Below are positions 17,305-26,544 of a stretch of 64,000 nt of DNA, piece by piece (within the stretch, counting starts at the first letter, position 1; each line of letters starts with the position of its first letter). The notes beneath the pieces were generated by a model. It did no database searches. It saw only the letters and a program-made list of their open reading frames with translations, and was not told where the DNA came from. Made by a program: the position numbers and the translations under genes. Where the stretch lies: positions 1-64,000 of the forward strand of contig NZ_JAVESS010000017.1 in the NCBI RefSeq assembly GCF_034006445.1, in the 5' to 3' direction. The stretch comes from Desulfovibrio sp. GTDB taxonomy: Bacteria; Desulfobacterota; Desulfovibrionia; Desulfovibrionales; Desulfovibrionaceae.

Positions 17305-17405
17305 ATGTTCCAATAGGTTGTTCACCCTCCCAAAATCGGTAAAGCTGGAATTACCAAACAACAGCAAACCGAGAGAGGGAAAGGCTGAACAGCCTATTGG
17401 AACAT
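17305..17405. repeat. 101-bp element with 20-bp terminal inverted repeats
   Basis: ATGTTCCAATAGGTTGTTCA (17305-17324) is the complement of 17386-17405 with one mismatch. The enclosed 61 bp contain no ORF. It may be a small mobile-element relic or a structured RNA. The rest of 17213-17683 holds a hairpin near cobB and the TAGAGCA element. Confidence 0.6.
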
Positions 17406-17559
17406 CACATCCAGACAGTGTAGTCACGAGATGAATTTCCAGTCATATCAAGGAGAACAAGCCTTTTATGCAGGGAGTGTACTCTGATGGTACTCGACCG
17501 GAATAAAAGGCGCAGTTCGACGGAGAGATGCCTGAAAAGGCGCTCGTGACGACACTGTC

Positions 17560-17686
17560 TAGAGCATTTAACACTTGAAATGCTCGCGTACGGCAGGCAA
17601 AAGCCCGCCTACTCGCATTTCGCGGCAAGGATTTTCAGAAAAATCCTTGCAGAGCATTTAACTCATTTCATTCGTAAACTGCTCTA
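17560..17686. repeat. MITE-like TAGAGCA element, type 1
   Basis: The ends TAGAGCATTTAAC and GTAAACTGCTCTA are inverted repeats. Inside are a GGCAGGCAAAAGCCCGCC hairpin, a CAAGGATTTT/AAAATCCTTG hairpin and a second AGAGCATTTAAC. The right end forms the TAG stop codon of the AICAR transformylase gene. Close copies lie at 22250-22372 and 30518-30645. Confidence 0.8.
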
Positions 17687-18961
17687 ATGCTTGAAGGAGC
17701 GCTGCCCCGTAAACACCATGGCCACCTGCGGCACAGCCTCGTTGCAGGCCATGATCACTTCGGCGTCGCGCATGGAGCCGCCGGGCTGCGCAATGGCCGC
17801 CACGCCCTGCGCCAAAGCCACGTCCACGCCGTCACGGAAGGGGAAGAACCCGTCGGACACCAGGGCCGAACCAATGAGTCCGCCACGGGCCTCTTCGGTG
17901 CGCCGCTCGATGTCGGCCAGCTTTTCCGCCATGCCCGCATCCTGAACAGCCTTGAGCTTGAGTTCGTACAAAGTCATGCCCAGTTCACGGAAGGCCAGCG
18001 TGTCCGCATACTTGGTGTGCGCCTTGTGGATGGCAAGTTCCACGCAGCCCACGCGATCCTGCTCGCCGGTGCCGATGGCAAGGGTTGCCCCGTCGCGCAC
18101 AAAAATAACCGAATTGGACGTCACCCCGGCTTCCACGGCCCAAGCAAAGCGCAGGTCGTCAAGTTCCGCCGGGCTGGGCGCGCGCGCCGTCACCGAAAGG
18201 CCGTCTTTTGTCGTTGCCGTGGCGGGCAGAAAATCCTTGACGGAAAGAATGCGGTTCACAAAGGACTTCTGCACCACAATGCCGCCGTCGGACAGGCACT
18301 TGATGTCAAGAAAGGCGGAAGAGGTCAGTTCCTCAAGGCGGCCAAGACCGGGCAGTTCCATAATGCGCAGGTTTTTGCGGCCCTTGAGGATTTCCACAAC
18401 GCCCTCTTCAAAGGCCGGAGCCGCCACCACTTCAAAGTAGTTGGCCGCGACGATTTCAGCCGCCTCGCGGGTGAAGGGGCGGTTGACGACCACCGCTCCG
18501 CCAAAGGCGGCGATGCGATCGCACCAGAAGGCCTTTTCAAGGGCCACGGCCACGCCGTCCTTGCTCCAGGCCGCGCCGCAGGGATTGTTGTGCTTCAGGA
18601 TGATGGCGGCCGGACGATCGGCGAGGTATTGAAGAATATTCGCGCCATTGTCCACATCCGTCAGATTGGTCTTGCCGGGGTGCTTGCCCGCCTGGATCAT
18701 CTGCGCTTCGGTCATGGCCGAAACAATGCCGTGACCGGGGCCGCGCCACTCAAGGCCGCCACAGGTGATGGAGCCTTCTTTCAGGGCGTAGAGGGCGGCG
18801 GGCTGATCGGGGTTTTCCCCGTAGCGCAGGCCTTTTTCTTCGCCGTCCAGCGTCCAGACACGTTTTTGAAATACGAGCTTCTCGTCGCCAAGAAGAATGG
18901 TCATGGTTTCAGGAAAAGCGTCCTTGCGCACAGTGCTGTACATGGCCTTGAGATCCGACAT
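17684..18961 (-). CDS. Stand-alone AICAR transformylase (PurH C-terminal domain)
   Basis: Transfers a formyl group from 10-formyltetrahydrofolate to AICAR in the penultimate step of purine synthesis. The 425-residue product corresponds only to the AICARFT half of bifunctional PurH; the IMP cyclohydrolase (MGS-like) half is absent. Family motifs include RYGENPDQPAALY, ILKHNNPCGAAW, IAAFGGAVVVN and SDGFFPFRDGVD. The ATG at 18961 was chosen because TGGAGGA lies just upstream; an in-frame ATG at 19045 has no such site. A separate IMP cyclohydrolase would have to be encoded elsewhere. The stop codon is supplied by the end of an interspersed element. Confidence 0.9.
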   Translation of the reverse strand: MSDLKAMYSTVRKDAFPETMTILLGDEKLVFQKRVWTLDGEEKGLRYGENPDQPAALYALKEGSITCGGLEWRGPGHGIVSAMTEAQMIQAGKHPGKTNLTDVDNGANILQYLADRPAAIILKHNNPCGAAWSKDGVAVALEKAFWCDRIAAFGGAVVVNRPFTREAAEIVAANYFEVVAAPAFEEGVVEILKGRKNLRIMELPGLGRLEELTSSAFLDIKCLSDGGIVVQKSFVNRILSVKDFLPATATTKDGLSVTARAPSPAELDDLRFAWAVEAGVTSNSVIFVRDGATLAIGTGEQDRVGCVELAIHKAHTKYADTLAFRELGMTLYELKLKAVQDAGMAEKLADIERRTEEARGGLIGSALVSDGFFPFRDGVDVALAQGVAAIAQPGGSMRDAEVIMACNEAVPQVAMVFTGQRSFKH

Positions 18962-19164
18962 GCTTCCTCCAGATGTTCGCTGGTCAGGTGAGGGCTTTGC
19001 ATAGCACAAAACGGGCCGCGCCACCAGACCCCGAAAGCCGCTCACGGCGACAAAGCTGCGCGCGTTGACGAAAATCGAGCCAGGCCCTACATTGCCTTGT
19101 CGCCCAAAGGGCTCACAACGCGGGCCGCCGCTTGGCGCTGCCGACCCGCATCAGCGGAGGACAT

Positions 19165-19524
19165 ATGGAAAAACTGCTCGCCCGGCTGGCACAGCAACTG
19201 GACACTATTGACGAAGCGTCGCTCATGTCGCTGTGGAGCAAATACGCCACCACAACCAGCCGCTTTGAACCCACCAAAAGGTGGGAAGAAGCCACTCTCA
19301 TTTTTTCGCTTATTCAGGCCAAACGCTGGAAAAACCAGCTTTTCAACTTCCACTGGTCGCGTCAGAGCCAGGGGCGTGAAGGCCTTGACCCGCAGATGCC
19401 CAACCTTGCCCCGGACTTCTCCCTTGAAGCGCCGCAGGAACCCGCGCCGGAACACCGTTGCAGGGTTCTGGATTTTCGCCCCCTCAAAGAGGACGACGAA
19501 AACAACGAAAACGACGAAAGCTGA
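19165..19524 (+). CDS. Small conserved-looking hypothetical protein
   Basis: 119 residues from the ATG at 19165, preceded by GGAGGACAT, a very good ribosome site; the upstream in-frame ATG at 19132 lacks one. The protein is soluble, with a helical N-terminal half (EKLLARLAQQLDTIDEASLM), an aromatic, basic middle (WSKYATTTSRFEPTKRW, AKRWKNQLFNFHW) and an acidic Asp/Glu/Asn tail (KEDDENNENDES). I do not recognise a family. It is divergent from the AICAR transformylase gene and lies upstream of purA, so it may be expressed with nucleotide metabolism, but nothing in the sequence shows its function. Confidence 0.7.
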   Translation: MEKLLARLAQQLDTIDEASLMSLWSKYATTTSRFEPTKRWEEATLIFSLIQAKRWKNQLFNFHWSRQSQGREGLDPQMPNLAPDFSLEAPQEPAPEHRCRVLDFRPLKEDDENNENDES

Positions 19525-19599
19525 ACCGGGACTTTGGCACGGCAGGCGCAAGGTTTGGCGCAAGACATCCCGGCCGCCGGGCAACCCTGCACACAACGG

Positions 19600-19770
19600 G
19601 GCGCAGCATTGGGCGCATATCTGGAAGCATATTGGGGCGCGGAACTGAGCGCGGAACTGAGCGCGGAACTGGGCGCAGAACTGGGCGCAGCATTGGGCTC
19701 AAAGCCCGGCGCAAGTCCCTGCGCAAGGCTCTGCGCAAGGCTTTGCGCATAGCCCGACACATGACCCGAC
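19600..19770. repeat. Short tandem repeats between the hypothetical gene and purA
   Basis: 12-bp units (GCGGAACTGAGC, GCAGAACTGGGC) are followed by CTGCGCAAGGC-type units. A 72-codon frame runs through them but it is pure repeat translation without a ribosome site. I take it as non-coding. Confidence 0.7.
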
Positions 19771-19833
19771 ACAAGGCCCGGCGCGGCTCTGCCTCCTGCA
19801 TATGCCTGTTCGGTTTCAAGCCATTATGAACGT

Positions 19834-19862
19834 TTGACTTGTATTTGCATCCGAGATAGGTA
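19834..19862 (+). promoter_or_regulatory. Predicted purA promoter
   Basis: TTGACT (19834-19839) and TAGGTA (19857-19862) are separated by 17 bp, about 130 bp upstream of the purA ATG. The -10 box is weak. Confidence 0.4.
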
Positions 19863-19948
19863 CCATGAAAGGCTTTGCGTCCCGTTTTTGGCACTTTGAC
19901 AAAGCGGTCATTCGTTGCGCCCACAAGCGCGCGACACTTTCCTCATGA

Positions 19949-21268
<1,320 letters not shown>

Positions 21269-21288
21269 GGCGCGGTCGCCGTGCGCTC

Positions 21289-22194
21289 ATGAACGGCCCT
21301 CTGCTTCAGGCCATTGCCGCTCCGGCCTTTGACCGGCTCAAGGAAGTGCTGAACCGTCTTGGGGCCGCACCGCCACAGGTCTTGCTGCTTGAAGGCGGCA
21401 GCGAAGCCCAGCGGCGCGACATGGCCCTGTACTGGGCGACGCGCATCAATTGCCCCCAGGCTTCGGCCACGGGCTCGCCCTGCCTCGCCTGCCCCTGCTG
21501 CCTGCAAACGGCAACGGGCGAGCACCTTGACCTTGCCGCCTATGACGGGCGCATCAGCAACCGTGAGGACGAAGAAAATCCCGGCCCCGTACGCGCCTTC
21601 AACATGGAGCGCGTGCGGGAGCTTAAAAGCCGCCTGCGCGACGCGCCACACGGCGCAGGGCGCAGGGTTGTCGTGCTTGCGGGCCTGAGCCTTACCCGTG
21701 ATGAAGCCGCCAATGCCCTGCTCAAGGCCCTTGAAGAACCCTCCGCCACCACTGTTTTTGTCCTGCTTGCCCCCCAGCGCGAGCAACTCCTGCCCACCCT
21801 GGTTTCCCGCTCCTTTTGCCTCACCCTGCCATGGCCCGACAGCCGCGCCACGGACGAAGACATGCGCCCATGGGAAGAAAAGCTGGCGCAATTTCTTGTC
21901 AGCGGCCAGGGGCTTCTTGACGCCCTGGCGGCCAAGGGAGCCATGGACGCCGCCACGGCCGGGCGTCTCATGCTCTGTTGCCAGAAATCCATAAACCGGC
22001 TAATGTCAGAAACATTACATGACAACGTATCTTCTCCACTTGATTCTGCATTGTCTTCTCTGGGATCGCAGGGCCTGGCGCTTGTCTGCCAATGGCTGAC
22101 CGAAGCGCAGGACGCTCTGCAGTACGGACTTACGCCCGCACGGGCCGTTGAAGCCCTGGCCATGCGTATACACACGCTGCGCCTTGGGGCTTAG
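21289..22194 (+). CDS. holB: DNA polymerase III delta-prime subunit-like protein
   Basis: Clamp-loader component of the AAA+ family. The 301-residue protein has a degenerate nucleotide site (LLLEGGSEAQRR in place of a Walker A), a cysteine cluster CLACPCC typical of the zinc module in bacterial clamp loaders, the sensor-type segment RRVVVLAGLSLTRDEAANALLKALEEP, and LLPTLVSRSFCLTLPWP with the SRC-like sensor motif altered to SRSF. Low similarity to an ATPase together with ALLKALEEP fits delta-prime rather than tau/gamma. It begins 20 bp after purA; the start is the first ATG in frame. A TAGAGCA-family repeat follows the stop. Confidence 0.85.
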   Translation: MNGPLLQAIAAPAFDRLKEVLNRLGAAPPQVLLLEGGSEAQRRDMALYWATRINCPQASATGSPCLACPCCLQTATGEHLDLAAYDGRISNREDEENPGPVRAFNMERVRELKSRLRDAPHGAGRRVVVLAGLSLTRDEAANALLKALEEPSATTVFVLLAPQREQLLPTLVSRSFCLTLPWPDSRATDEDMRPWEEKLAQFLVSGQGLLDALAAKGAMDAATAGRLMLCCQKSINRLMSETLHDNVSSPLDSALSSLGSQGLALVCQWLTEAQDALQYGLTPARAVEALAMRIHTLRLGA

Positions 22195-22195
22195 G

Positions 22196-22216
22196 ACAAT
22201 TTACTTTGTAAATTGT
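22196..22216. repeat. Short perfect hairpin after holB
   Basis: ACAATTTAC-TTT-GTAAATTGT starts two bases after the holB stop. It is followed by GCTCTGGCGGCTGCG, also found after the hairpins at 32982-33028 and 53442-53463, so it seems a diverged member of the same group. Confidence 0.6.
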
Positions 22217-22249
22217 ACTCCTCGTGCTCTGGCGGCTGCGTGAGCAGGT

Positions 22250-22372
22250 ATTCACTTGAAATGCTCGTGTACGGCAGGCAAAAGCCTGCCTGCTCGCATT
22301 TCATGGCAAGGACTTTCAAGAAATTCCTTGCCGGGCAGTTACCTTTTTCATCCGTAAACTGCTCCAGCGACT
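22250..22372. repeat. TAGAGCA-family element, type 1, left end lost
   Basis: Closely matches 17570-17686: GAAATGCTCGTGTACGGCAG, the GGCAGGC/GCCTGCC hairpin, the CAAGGACTTTC hairpin, and an end GTAAACTGCTCC that replaces GTAAACTGCTCTA. Confidence 0.75.
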
Positions 22373-22468
22373 GGCGCGTGACAACACGTCTTTCCAGAAT
22401 AAATGTACACTGCACCGGCGCACAGGCAACCGGCCGGGTACGCAGGCTTCAATGGGGGACAAGGGCAC

Positions 22469-25420
22469 ATGCACAGGAACTCCCGCGTCCTGGCGCTTCT
22501 CGCTTGGGTGTTTTTCTGCCTGTTGCAGGCAGCCGCGCCCCTGCTGTCCCATGCCGCCTCACGCACAGTCTGGGTAGGCATCTTTCCTCTTGCAGGCTTT
22601 CACCGCATGGAAAACGGCCATGCCGTTGGCTACACTGTTGACTATCTTGAGCAGGTGAGCAGATATGCCAACTGGCGGGTGGAATACGTTCACTTCGACA
22701 ACTGGCAGGAGGCTGCTGATGCTCTTGAAAAAGAGCATATCGATCTTATGGGCGGCGCCCTCTTCACCCCTGAACGCGGCAAGCGCTTCCTGTACTCCCC
22801 CTACGCCAACGGCACCACCTACACCGCCCTCATCGCACCCAAAGGCACTCCTTTTGCCTATGAAGACTTCAATAACTTCACAGATCTGCGCATAGGCATT
22901 GCCGCAGGAACCCCGTGGCACAAAAACTTTGCCAGCTATGCCAGGCAGCACGGCTTCACGCCGCCGCCGCTCCTTCCGTTCAGGGACCTTACCGCACTCC
23001 GGCAAGCCCTGGCTGAGCAAAAGCTGGACGCCATACTCACTACAGTGACCGCCCTTCGGGATGACGAAGTCATTCTTGCCAAGTTTAATCCCCTGCCCTT
23101 TTTCTTTATCGGCAACCGCTCCAATCACGCCCTGATGGACGAACTGGAACAGGCCATGGCCCAGTTGAAGCTGGAGCAGCCCGACCTGGAAAGCCGGCTG
23201 GCCCATACCCACATGTGGCGCAGCTACCAGACCCCTCTGACCAAGGCGGAACGCGACTTTGTGGCAGAAAGTCCCCTCCTGCGGGTGGGGTTTCCCCCGA
23301 ACCGCAAGCCCATGTCCTGGTTTGACCCTGCAACTGGCGAAGCCAGGGGCATTCTGCCGGATATTCTGCGCCTCATTGGCCGCACCAGCGGCCTGCGCTT
23401 CACCTTTGTGCCTATGAACCTGGGGGACGCAAATCTTGACGAGTACTTTGTGCGCGACAAGATAGACCTGTGCGTCGGGGCCTTGTTCGACCCCTGTGCC
23501 AAGGGCAACCCCGTCTATACGCTGTCCGCGCCCCTGTTGCGCAGTGGGCTCAACCTGTACGGCAAAAATTTTTTTGAAATCCCGCCCGCTACGTCCCTGG
23601 CCGTTGCCCTGCCGCAAAACTGGCTTGGCGGCCGCGCGTATATGGAAACATACTATCCCTCCACGCGCCTGCAATTCTTTGACAGCACAGAAGATTGCCT
23701 GAATGCGGTTGTCGAAAACAAGGCGGACCTGCTGCTGCAAAACACGCTTGAAGTGGATTACCTTCTGACCAGGCCACGCTTTAAAGACATCTCCGCCCTG
23801 CAAGGGTGCAGCGGCATTGAAGAAGCCCGGGTGGGCATTAACGCGACCGTGCCGCCTATCCTGCTGAGTCTTATCAACAAGCAGATCATGGAGGTGGACG
23901 AAAAAAGCAAAAGCCAGATCATTTCCGAAAACATTTCTGCCGTGGCAGGGCCTCTGAGCCTTAAAGACATGGCCTACGAACACCGGACGCTGCTGGCGGT
24001 CACTGGTGAACTGCTGCTCTTTCCCCTGGCCTTTGTTGCCTATGTTCTGTACCTGCGCCGCAAAAATAAAAGCCTCGCCCAAAAGAGTGAACGTCGCCTG
24101 ACCAATATTACCAACAATATCAACGGCGGCGTTATCAGCCTTGCGGCCAATGAACGGCTGGACATCCGCAATGCCAACAGCGGCTTCTGGTACTTGCTGG
24201 ATTATGGCGACAATCCGCCGGAAAAACCGAGTCTTGCCGATTTTATGCTTCCGGCCGAAGCCGAGCATCTGTATCAACGGCTTGAGCAGCAGCGGCAGGA
24301 AAACGCAACCATAAGCATGGAACTGAACCTGCGCCGCAAAGATGGCCTGTGGTTGCCCGCGCTGTTACGGTGCACATGGGCCTGCGATGCGCATGACGCC
24401 GCGCAGCCATGTCTTGATTGCGTTGTCGTTGACATCACCGAACAAAAGCGCATGAACGAGCAGTTGGAGCAGGAAAAAGAACGGTACCGCATCATTCTTG
24501 AGCAATCGCAGGACATCATTTTTGATGTGGACACGGAAAAAGGGCAGTACACCTGTTCGCCAAATTTTTTCAGCAAGTTCGGGCGCGAAGGCACGCCGCT
24601 GTTCGCTCCTGACGGCCGCCCGCGCAATGATCAGGTCGTGCATCCCGACGACCTGCCCGCCCTCGCGGAAATGCGGCGGCGCGTCCGTTCCCGCGAGCGC
24701 ACGGTCTTTGGCGTTATGCGCATTCCCACAGCCCAGGGGCGCTATATCTGGTGTCGGGTGCAGACCACCCGCATCAGCAAAAACGACGCCCCATTGCGCA
24801 TCGTTGGCAAGATCGTGGATATTGACGAGGAGGTGCGCCGCAGGGCGGAGCTGGAGCGTCTTTCGCAACGCGACAGCCTGACTGATCTCTATAACAAAAC
24901 CGCCTTCCGCGAACGGGTAATGCAGAGTCTGCCGGCCACCGTCCTGGACGGCAAAACATACGCCCTGCTTTTTCTGGATCTGGATAACTTCAAGGCCCTT
25001 AACGACAGCCTGGGGCACATTGTGGGTGATACCGCCCTGGCCGAAGCCGCCGATGCCCTCAAGCGTATCTTCCGCAATGCCGATGCCGTGGGGCGCTTTG
25101 GCGGCGACGAATTTTGCGTCTTTGCCATGGGCATTACCCGCAACGCCATAGCCGCGCGGGCAGAATCCGTGCTGCAAGCGCTTTCAATGCATTTTGAGCA
25201 GGACGGCAAGGCCGTGGACATCACCGCAAGTATTGGCATCTATGTGTTTGACGGCAGCGAGACCACCTACGAAGACGCGCTGCAAAAAGCGGATAACGCG
25301 CAATACCGGGCCAAGCAGCTTGGCAAGAATCGCTATGTTTTTCATGATGATCCTCTGACGCTTGAAGAGTTGGCGGCAGCGCAGCAACGAGGGGATGAGC
25401 TGGACGGCTTTGGTTTTTAG
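22469..25420 (+). CDS. Membrane sensor diguanylate cyclase (two SBP3 domains, PAS, GGDEF)
   Basis: 983 residues from the ATG at 22469. This start gives a clean signal peptide (HRNSRVLALLAWVFFCLLQAAA), whereas starting at 22403 would bury it. Two periplasmic solute-binding (SBP_bac_3-like) domains lie at ~30-255 and ~265-490. One membrane segment (~504-530, LLLFPLAFVAYVLYLRRK) leads to PAS-like regions (~540-800, including SQDIIFDVDTEKGQYTCS) and a GGDEF domain (~815-970). The catalytic GGDEF is intact at 878-882, and an RNAD inhibitory-site motif lies exactly five residues upstream (869-872). It should make cyclic di-GMP in response to a small extracellular ligand, perhaps an amino acid. It has no partner gene in the immediate operon. 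An output on the repeat-protein adhesins is only a guess. Confidence 0.9.
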   Translation: MHRNSRVLALLAWVFFCLLQAAAPLLSHAASRTVWVGIFPLAGFHRMENGHAVGYTVDYLEQVSRYANWRVEYVHFDNWQEAADALEKEHIDLMGGALFTPERGKRFLYSPYANGTTYTALIAPKGTPFAYEDFNNFTDLRIGIAAGTPWHKNFASYARQHGFTPPPLLPFRDLTALRQALAEQKLDAILTTVTALRDDEVILAKFNPLPFFFIGNRSNHALMDELEQAMAQLKLEQPDLESRLAHTHMWRSYQTPLTKAERDFVAESPLLRVGFPPNRKPMSWFDPATGEARGILPDILRLIGRTSGLRFTFVPMNLGDANLDEYFVRDKIDLCVGALFDPCAKGNPVYTLSAPLLRSGLNLYGKNFFEIPPATSLAVALPQNWLGGRAYMETYYPSTRLQFFDSTEDCLNAVVENKADLLLQNTLEVDYLLTRPRFKDISALQGCSGIEEARVGINATVPPILLSLINKQIMEVDEKSKSQIISENISAVAGPLSLKDMAYEHRTLLAVTGELLLFPLAFVAYVLYLRRKNKSLAQKSERRLTNITNNINGGVISLAANERLDIRNANSGFWYLLDYGDNPPEKPSLADFMLPAEAEHLYQRLEQQRQENATISMELNLRRKDGLWLPALLRCTWACDAHDAAQPCLDCVVVDITEQKRMNEQLEQEKERYRIILEQSQDIIFDVDTEKGQYTCSPNFFSKFGREGTPLFAPDGRPRNDQVVHPDDLPALAEMRRRVRSRERTVFGVMRIPTAQGRYIWCRVQTTRISKNDAPLRIVGKIVDIDEEVRRRAELERLSQRDSLTDLYNKTAFRERVMQSLPATVLDGKTYALLFLDLDNFKALNDSLGHIVGDTALAEAADALKRIFRNADAVGRFGGDEFCVFAMGITRNAIAARAESVLQALSMHFEQDGKAVDITASIGIYVFDGSETTYEDALQKADNAQYRAKQLGKNRYVFHDDPLTLEELAAAQQRGDELDGFGF

Positions 25421-25439
25421 AGTAGCTACGCTTTTTCTA

Positions 25440-26250
25440 GGTCAATCCGCTCCAAGGCACTTATATTTTTGAATTTTTGTGTGGTCGCCCGCGCAGGGGA
25501 CGGTGTGTTTGGGGTAGGCGCGGCGGGCGCTCTGGAGAAAGTAAGGCAGGGCTTGTCCTTTGAGAGGAGGCTTGTGTGCCCTGCGGGCACGGAGGCTTTT
25601 CCTTATTTTAGTTTGGGCCGCCTGCGGCGGGCGGCAGATGGATGGGCTTGCGCTGTTGGTATTCCTTGAGAGAATGAAGCAGGGCTTGTCCTTTGAGAGG
25701 AGGCTTGTGTGCCCTGCGGGCACGGAGGCTTTTCTTTTTTGTTGTTTGGGCCGCCTGCGGCGGGTGGAGTGTTTGGGGTAGGCGCGGCGGGCGCTCTGGA
25801 GAAAGTAAGGCAGGGCTTGTCCTTTGAGAGGAGGTTGCTGTGCCCTGCGGGCACGGGGCCTTTTCTTTTATGTTGTTTGGGCCGCCTCCGGCGGGTGGAG
25901 TGTTTGGGGTAGGCGCGACGGGCGCGCTGAGGAAAGCAAAGCAGGGCTTGTCCTTTGAGAGGAGGTTGCTGTGCCCTGCGGGCACGGAGGCTTTTCTTTT
26001 TATGGTGTTTGGGCCGCCTCCGGCGGGGGCAGATGGGGGCCTGTTAGGGGCTGCCGCCCCTCCGAGGCCCCCTCTGCACTCCCCCCGGACGACCCCGCCG
26101 GGCTTGTCGTATATCCCCACTCCCACGGGATAGCCCTCAAGGGCTTTCCATCTCCCAACATTCCGCGAGGGCTGCGCGGCTTTTGCTCCGGGAGCTTCCT
26201 CGCTACGCTCGGCGATCTCCCTCCGCGCCGCGCAATGCCAGCGTAAGGTC
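25440..26250 (+). repeat. Non-coding palindromic repeat island, forward half
   Basis: Four units start at 25546, 25679, 25810 and 25941 (GCAGGGCTTGTCC), with a period of 131-133 bp and a partial unit before them. Each contains GAGAGGAGG, the palindrome GTGCCCTGCGGGCAC, a T-rich run and the palindrome GGCCGCCTGCGGCGG. A GC-rich module follows (26020-26250) ending in CAATGCCAGCGTAAGG. Because 131 is not a multiple of three, short frames crossing the units are not conserved as protein. I see no gene. Confidence 0.85.
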
Positions 26251-26357
26251 TCGCCCTGAATGAGAGCCAGTGAGTGCATTTCGTTGGCTGTATTGAATTT
26301 TAAGGATGACGTCCGACTGCTGGTAATAGGTCGTTGTGCTGATGATTTTGCCGCGTG

Positions 26358-26512
26358 GCTAGGACAGATTAACTTTGAAATGCTTCACATTTCAAAGTTT
26401 TCATTCCTCCGAAAAATACGACATGCGACTGAATCCGCGCTACGTTGTGGCGCGCTGCACGTCCGCACAGCCTTAGAGCATTTACACTTTTTCAAAGCTA
26501 AAATGCTCTAAT
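26358..26512. repeat. MITE-like TAGAGCA element, type 2
   Basis: Starts at CTAGGACAGATTAACTTTG and ends AAAATGCTCTAA. It contains the GAAATGCTTCACATTTC palindrome, CTACGTTGTGGCGCGCTGC and the minimal unit TAGAGCATTTACAC. It sits between the two halves of the repeat island. Confidence 0.7.
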
Positions 26513-26544
26513 ATTGCTGTCACGCGGGCAACGCACTCAAGTCT

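Noticed and set aside
17213-17440. Cobalamin riboswitch before cobB
   Set aside because: The conserved B12-box region was not recognisable; only unrelated inverted repeats are present.
19534-19752. 72-codon gene upstream of purA
   Set aside because: Pure translation of 12-bp repeats, with no ribosome site.
25709-26246. Frames starting MPCGHG in the repeat island as tandem protein genes
   Set aside because: The 131-bp period shifts the frame in every unit and the frames continue into unrelated repeat modules, so a conserved protein is unlikely. The ribosome-site observation is kept as a finding.
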